Part shown: positions 61,981 through 64,000 of the stretch, piece after piece
How positions within the stretch are numbered: the stretch's first letter is position 1
Layout: every line of letters starts with the position of its first letter
From: Druceiella hillmani
Lineage: Eukaryota > Arthropoda > Insecta > Lepidoptera > Hepialidae
Length of the DNA: 64,000 bases
Assembly (NCBI GenBank): GCA_039881145.1
Contig: JAYKKI010000138.1
Location: forward strand, 62,001-126,000
Direction of reading: 5' to 3'
The notes under the pieces: model-generated
Databases searched by the model: none
Seen by the model: only the letters and a program-made list of their open reading frames with translations
Told to the model about the DNA's origin: nothing
Program-made: the position numbers and the translations under genes

Positions 61981-62131
61981 ATTGAATATATTTGGTGTTA
62001 ATTTTGTAGAAATTCATTATTCAGAATTAAATGAAACTACGTGATGTAGTATTATTTCTACTTTATTTAAATTATTTACCACGACCTAGGGTTCATTGTA
62101 TTACAACATCTTCAGGTGGGCTATTGGCAAT
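61981..62131 (-). mobile_element. solo PLE terminus, single orientation
   Basis: It runs on the minus strand from GCCAATAGCCCACCTGAAG (about 62,131) through the ribozyme and TTTCATTTAATT to the 3' tip ending at 61,981 (AATATATTCAAT). It is the only short copy not paired with an inverted partner. The 66-codon ORF over it is a passive read-through. Confidence 0.87.
62079..62119 (-). ncRNA. hammerhead ribozyme with mutated core
   Basis: Stem I CCAC/GTGG, CTGAAGA, and stem II GTTGT/ACAAT (one G-U) are intact. The core GAAA has become GAAC, which breaks the conserved A15.1-U16.1 pair next to the cleavage site. Expected to be inactive or very weak. Confidence 0.75.
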
Positions 62132-64000
62132 GAATTCTTTGTTATTGCTTGATTTTGTTATTACATTATTTTGTTTTCGCGTTGCACTTACCTGTTTCAG
62201 GAAGACTTTAGCGCGTTTCAGGAAAAATTAAAGTACATACAATTATGACTTTATGTAAGTATACTGCCACTGATCGAAAATATAGCATTATTTTAGGTTT
62301 CACGGCGATAGAGTAAAAATTAATAACATCGAAAAAAAATTTAAAAACTCATTGAAGTTTCCCATAAAAATAAAAAAACGCCATGAAACACCATTATATA
62401 TTTTATTACAAAAAAATCCCCTTTGTAATAAAATGAGCGATTTTTCTGTTTACTTTCTATGACAGTCTGTCGTTTTTCACGCGTTGTCGCAGGAAGAGCG
62501 TTTCTTTGTACAAGAATCAGTGCGTGCTTTTAAAATTTTCTATTTGTAGCATATTAATCACACAAGTTAAACTAATATTTTATCTGTTTTCAATACAGGC
62601 AAGATTGACAGAGGCGAAAAAACTACATGTGCTAAATAAGATGGTTTTTAAACAGATGCCTTCGCTTATAAAAATAAACCATAGATATTACCGAATGAAG
62701 ATAAGGCTGAAATTAATACTTTAAACATTCCAATTAAGATATAGAGTAAAGATTATACCATATAAAAAAAAATTTAAAACTACAATGTAAGAGTAAAAGA
62801 AAGTATGTTTAAAATAATTGAAAAGATGTTGATGAAAATTTAATTGATACGATAACGCGATCCTAACGTCATGATCTCTTCGTCATGTGATATAAATATT
62901 TTTATAGCCCATCTATGGTGTTCATTGAAAAGCAGAATGAAAATTTATTTTCTGACTACAAATTACTCTTTTCCATATATGTACAATTAAAAAAGGAACT
63001 TTTTATAAATATCCTGTAATAATATTAGTTTTTTATTTATTTATTTATTACATATAATGTTTATTTATCATTCAAGTTAAGACCATGTGAGCAAATATTA
63101 TATCGTAAACACTAAATATTTTGGTTTCTACTTCATGTAGACTAACCAAGAATATAATACAAGTATATGTTATTAAATTAATTCTATATGCATCATTAAC
63201 AAAACATAAATTCAAGAAGACACGATAACAAAAATATTGGTGGACGATTTCATTTAAAACAAATCGTCAGCAACCTCTATAATTAAAGAAAAGAAATTTT
63301 ATGGAAAAGTAAAAAGTACTTTTTTGGTAAAACGTACATATGTTCTCAAATATATTGCAATATTTATGAATACGTAAAAAGTGTGAGTATAACACAAATT
63401 ATAAAAAGGGAATCAAATTTGAAACAATAAAATTAACAAATTAATTTTTAATGTACGAAAATATTATTCGACTTCTTGAAGGCATAACAAATGATGTAGA
63501 AATATAATTAACTATCCTAACCCACTTTACACTTGGTATCGAATTTTTTAAATTTTGCTCACACGTTTGATACCAAGAAACTATTTTTGAAATTTTTCAT
63601 TCAAATGAAATGCGTGATACACACCCTAAAATAACATTTGAGTGAAAATTTTAAATATTTAATAAATATTTTCTATAAAATCGGGTTTAGTTTGTATCTT
63701 CCACGTATAGAGTGTGTAGACAAAAGTAAAACAGCTAAAAAATAAACCTCGTACGGGTAAAATTCGTAACACAATTCTACTTGTATTACAAATATTCGTA
63801 TTCGTACACAATTATGTACATACAATAATTTCAATATTTGAAGGTAGGTAGTATTCCATAATAAATTTTCAAACCCCATTTAATTTTTCAATTTGAAAAT
63901 ATGTTAACTTGAATATCATTCATAGGCATAAAATTCTCAAAAATACTTTCTTTTATAAGTCACAATTTTTTATTATTTTATATTTGAACCTTTTCAGTAT
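62132..64000. other. AT-rich stretch without identifiable genes
   Basis: It holds a perfect 13-bp hairpin at about 62,399-62,435 (ATTTTATTACAAA and complement) and a (TTTA)n run near 63,033-63,050. Small ORFs show no domain. Confidence 0.45.

Noticed and set aside
62031..62231. 66-codon plus ORF MKLRDVVLFLLYLN..
   Set aside because: Its first half is the antisense of the PLE terminus and hammerhead; passive read-through.

Overview
This window looks like gene-poor, strongly AT-rich nuclear DNA of an invertebrate animal, most likely an insect or other arthropod. The evidence is seven long (TA)n tracts, a tRNA-type SINE head, decayed non-LTR retrotransposons, Penelope-like retroelement (PLE) pieces, large inverted repeats, and the absence of bacterial operon structure or any long open reading frame. 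The longest ORF is about 150 codons. I found no host protein gene I would defend; nearly all short ORFs are chance openings or pass through repeats. Organism identity is inference. || Layout. 1-6.8 kb: plain AT-rich DNA with a perfect hairpin, a 33-bp tandem duplication, a (TA)n tract and a small dispersed repeat. 6.8-9.75 kb: a diverged direct duplication of about 1.45 kb. 9.8-17 kb: mostly featureless, with a tRNA-derived SINE at 13.75 kb. 17.28-18.54 kb: the 3' half of a PLE on the minus strand, with thumb/linker remnant, GIY-YIG endonuclease domain, 3' UTR and a terminal hammerhead ribozyme. 21.3, 29.9, 35.3, 60.9 and 62.0 kb: five short solo PLE termini; four are folded into inverted pairs, and the 29.9 kb copy is a perfect 110-bp-arm palindrome with a ribozyme on each strand. 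29.3-29.9 kb: a degenerate satellite of about 75-81 bp beside that palindrome. 34.0-37.3 kb: two inverted, circularly permuted copies of a (TA)n-bearing repeat unit. 38.7-41.6 kb: a foldback structure with arms of about 0.8 kb around an old LINE C-terminus. 45.6 kb: an RTE/SINE-type 3' tail. 52.0-53.1 kb: a tandem repeat and a second decayed LINE. 58-64 kb: hairpins, the unexplained 153-codon ORF and the last PLE termini. || The most interesting system is the PLE family. Its terminal unit carries a compact type I hammerhead with a complete core plus one extra U after A9. It recurs mostly as inverted pairs whose 5' breakpoints cluster just upstream of the ribozyme. That links the ribozyme-bearing terminus to how short palindromic copies arise.
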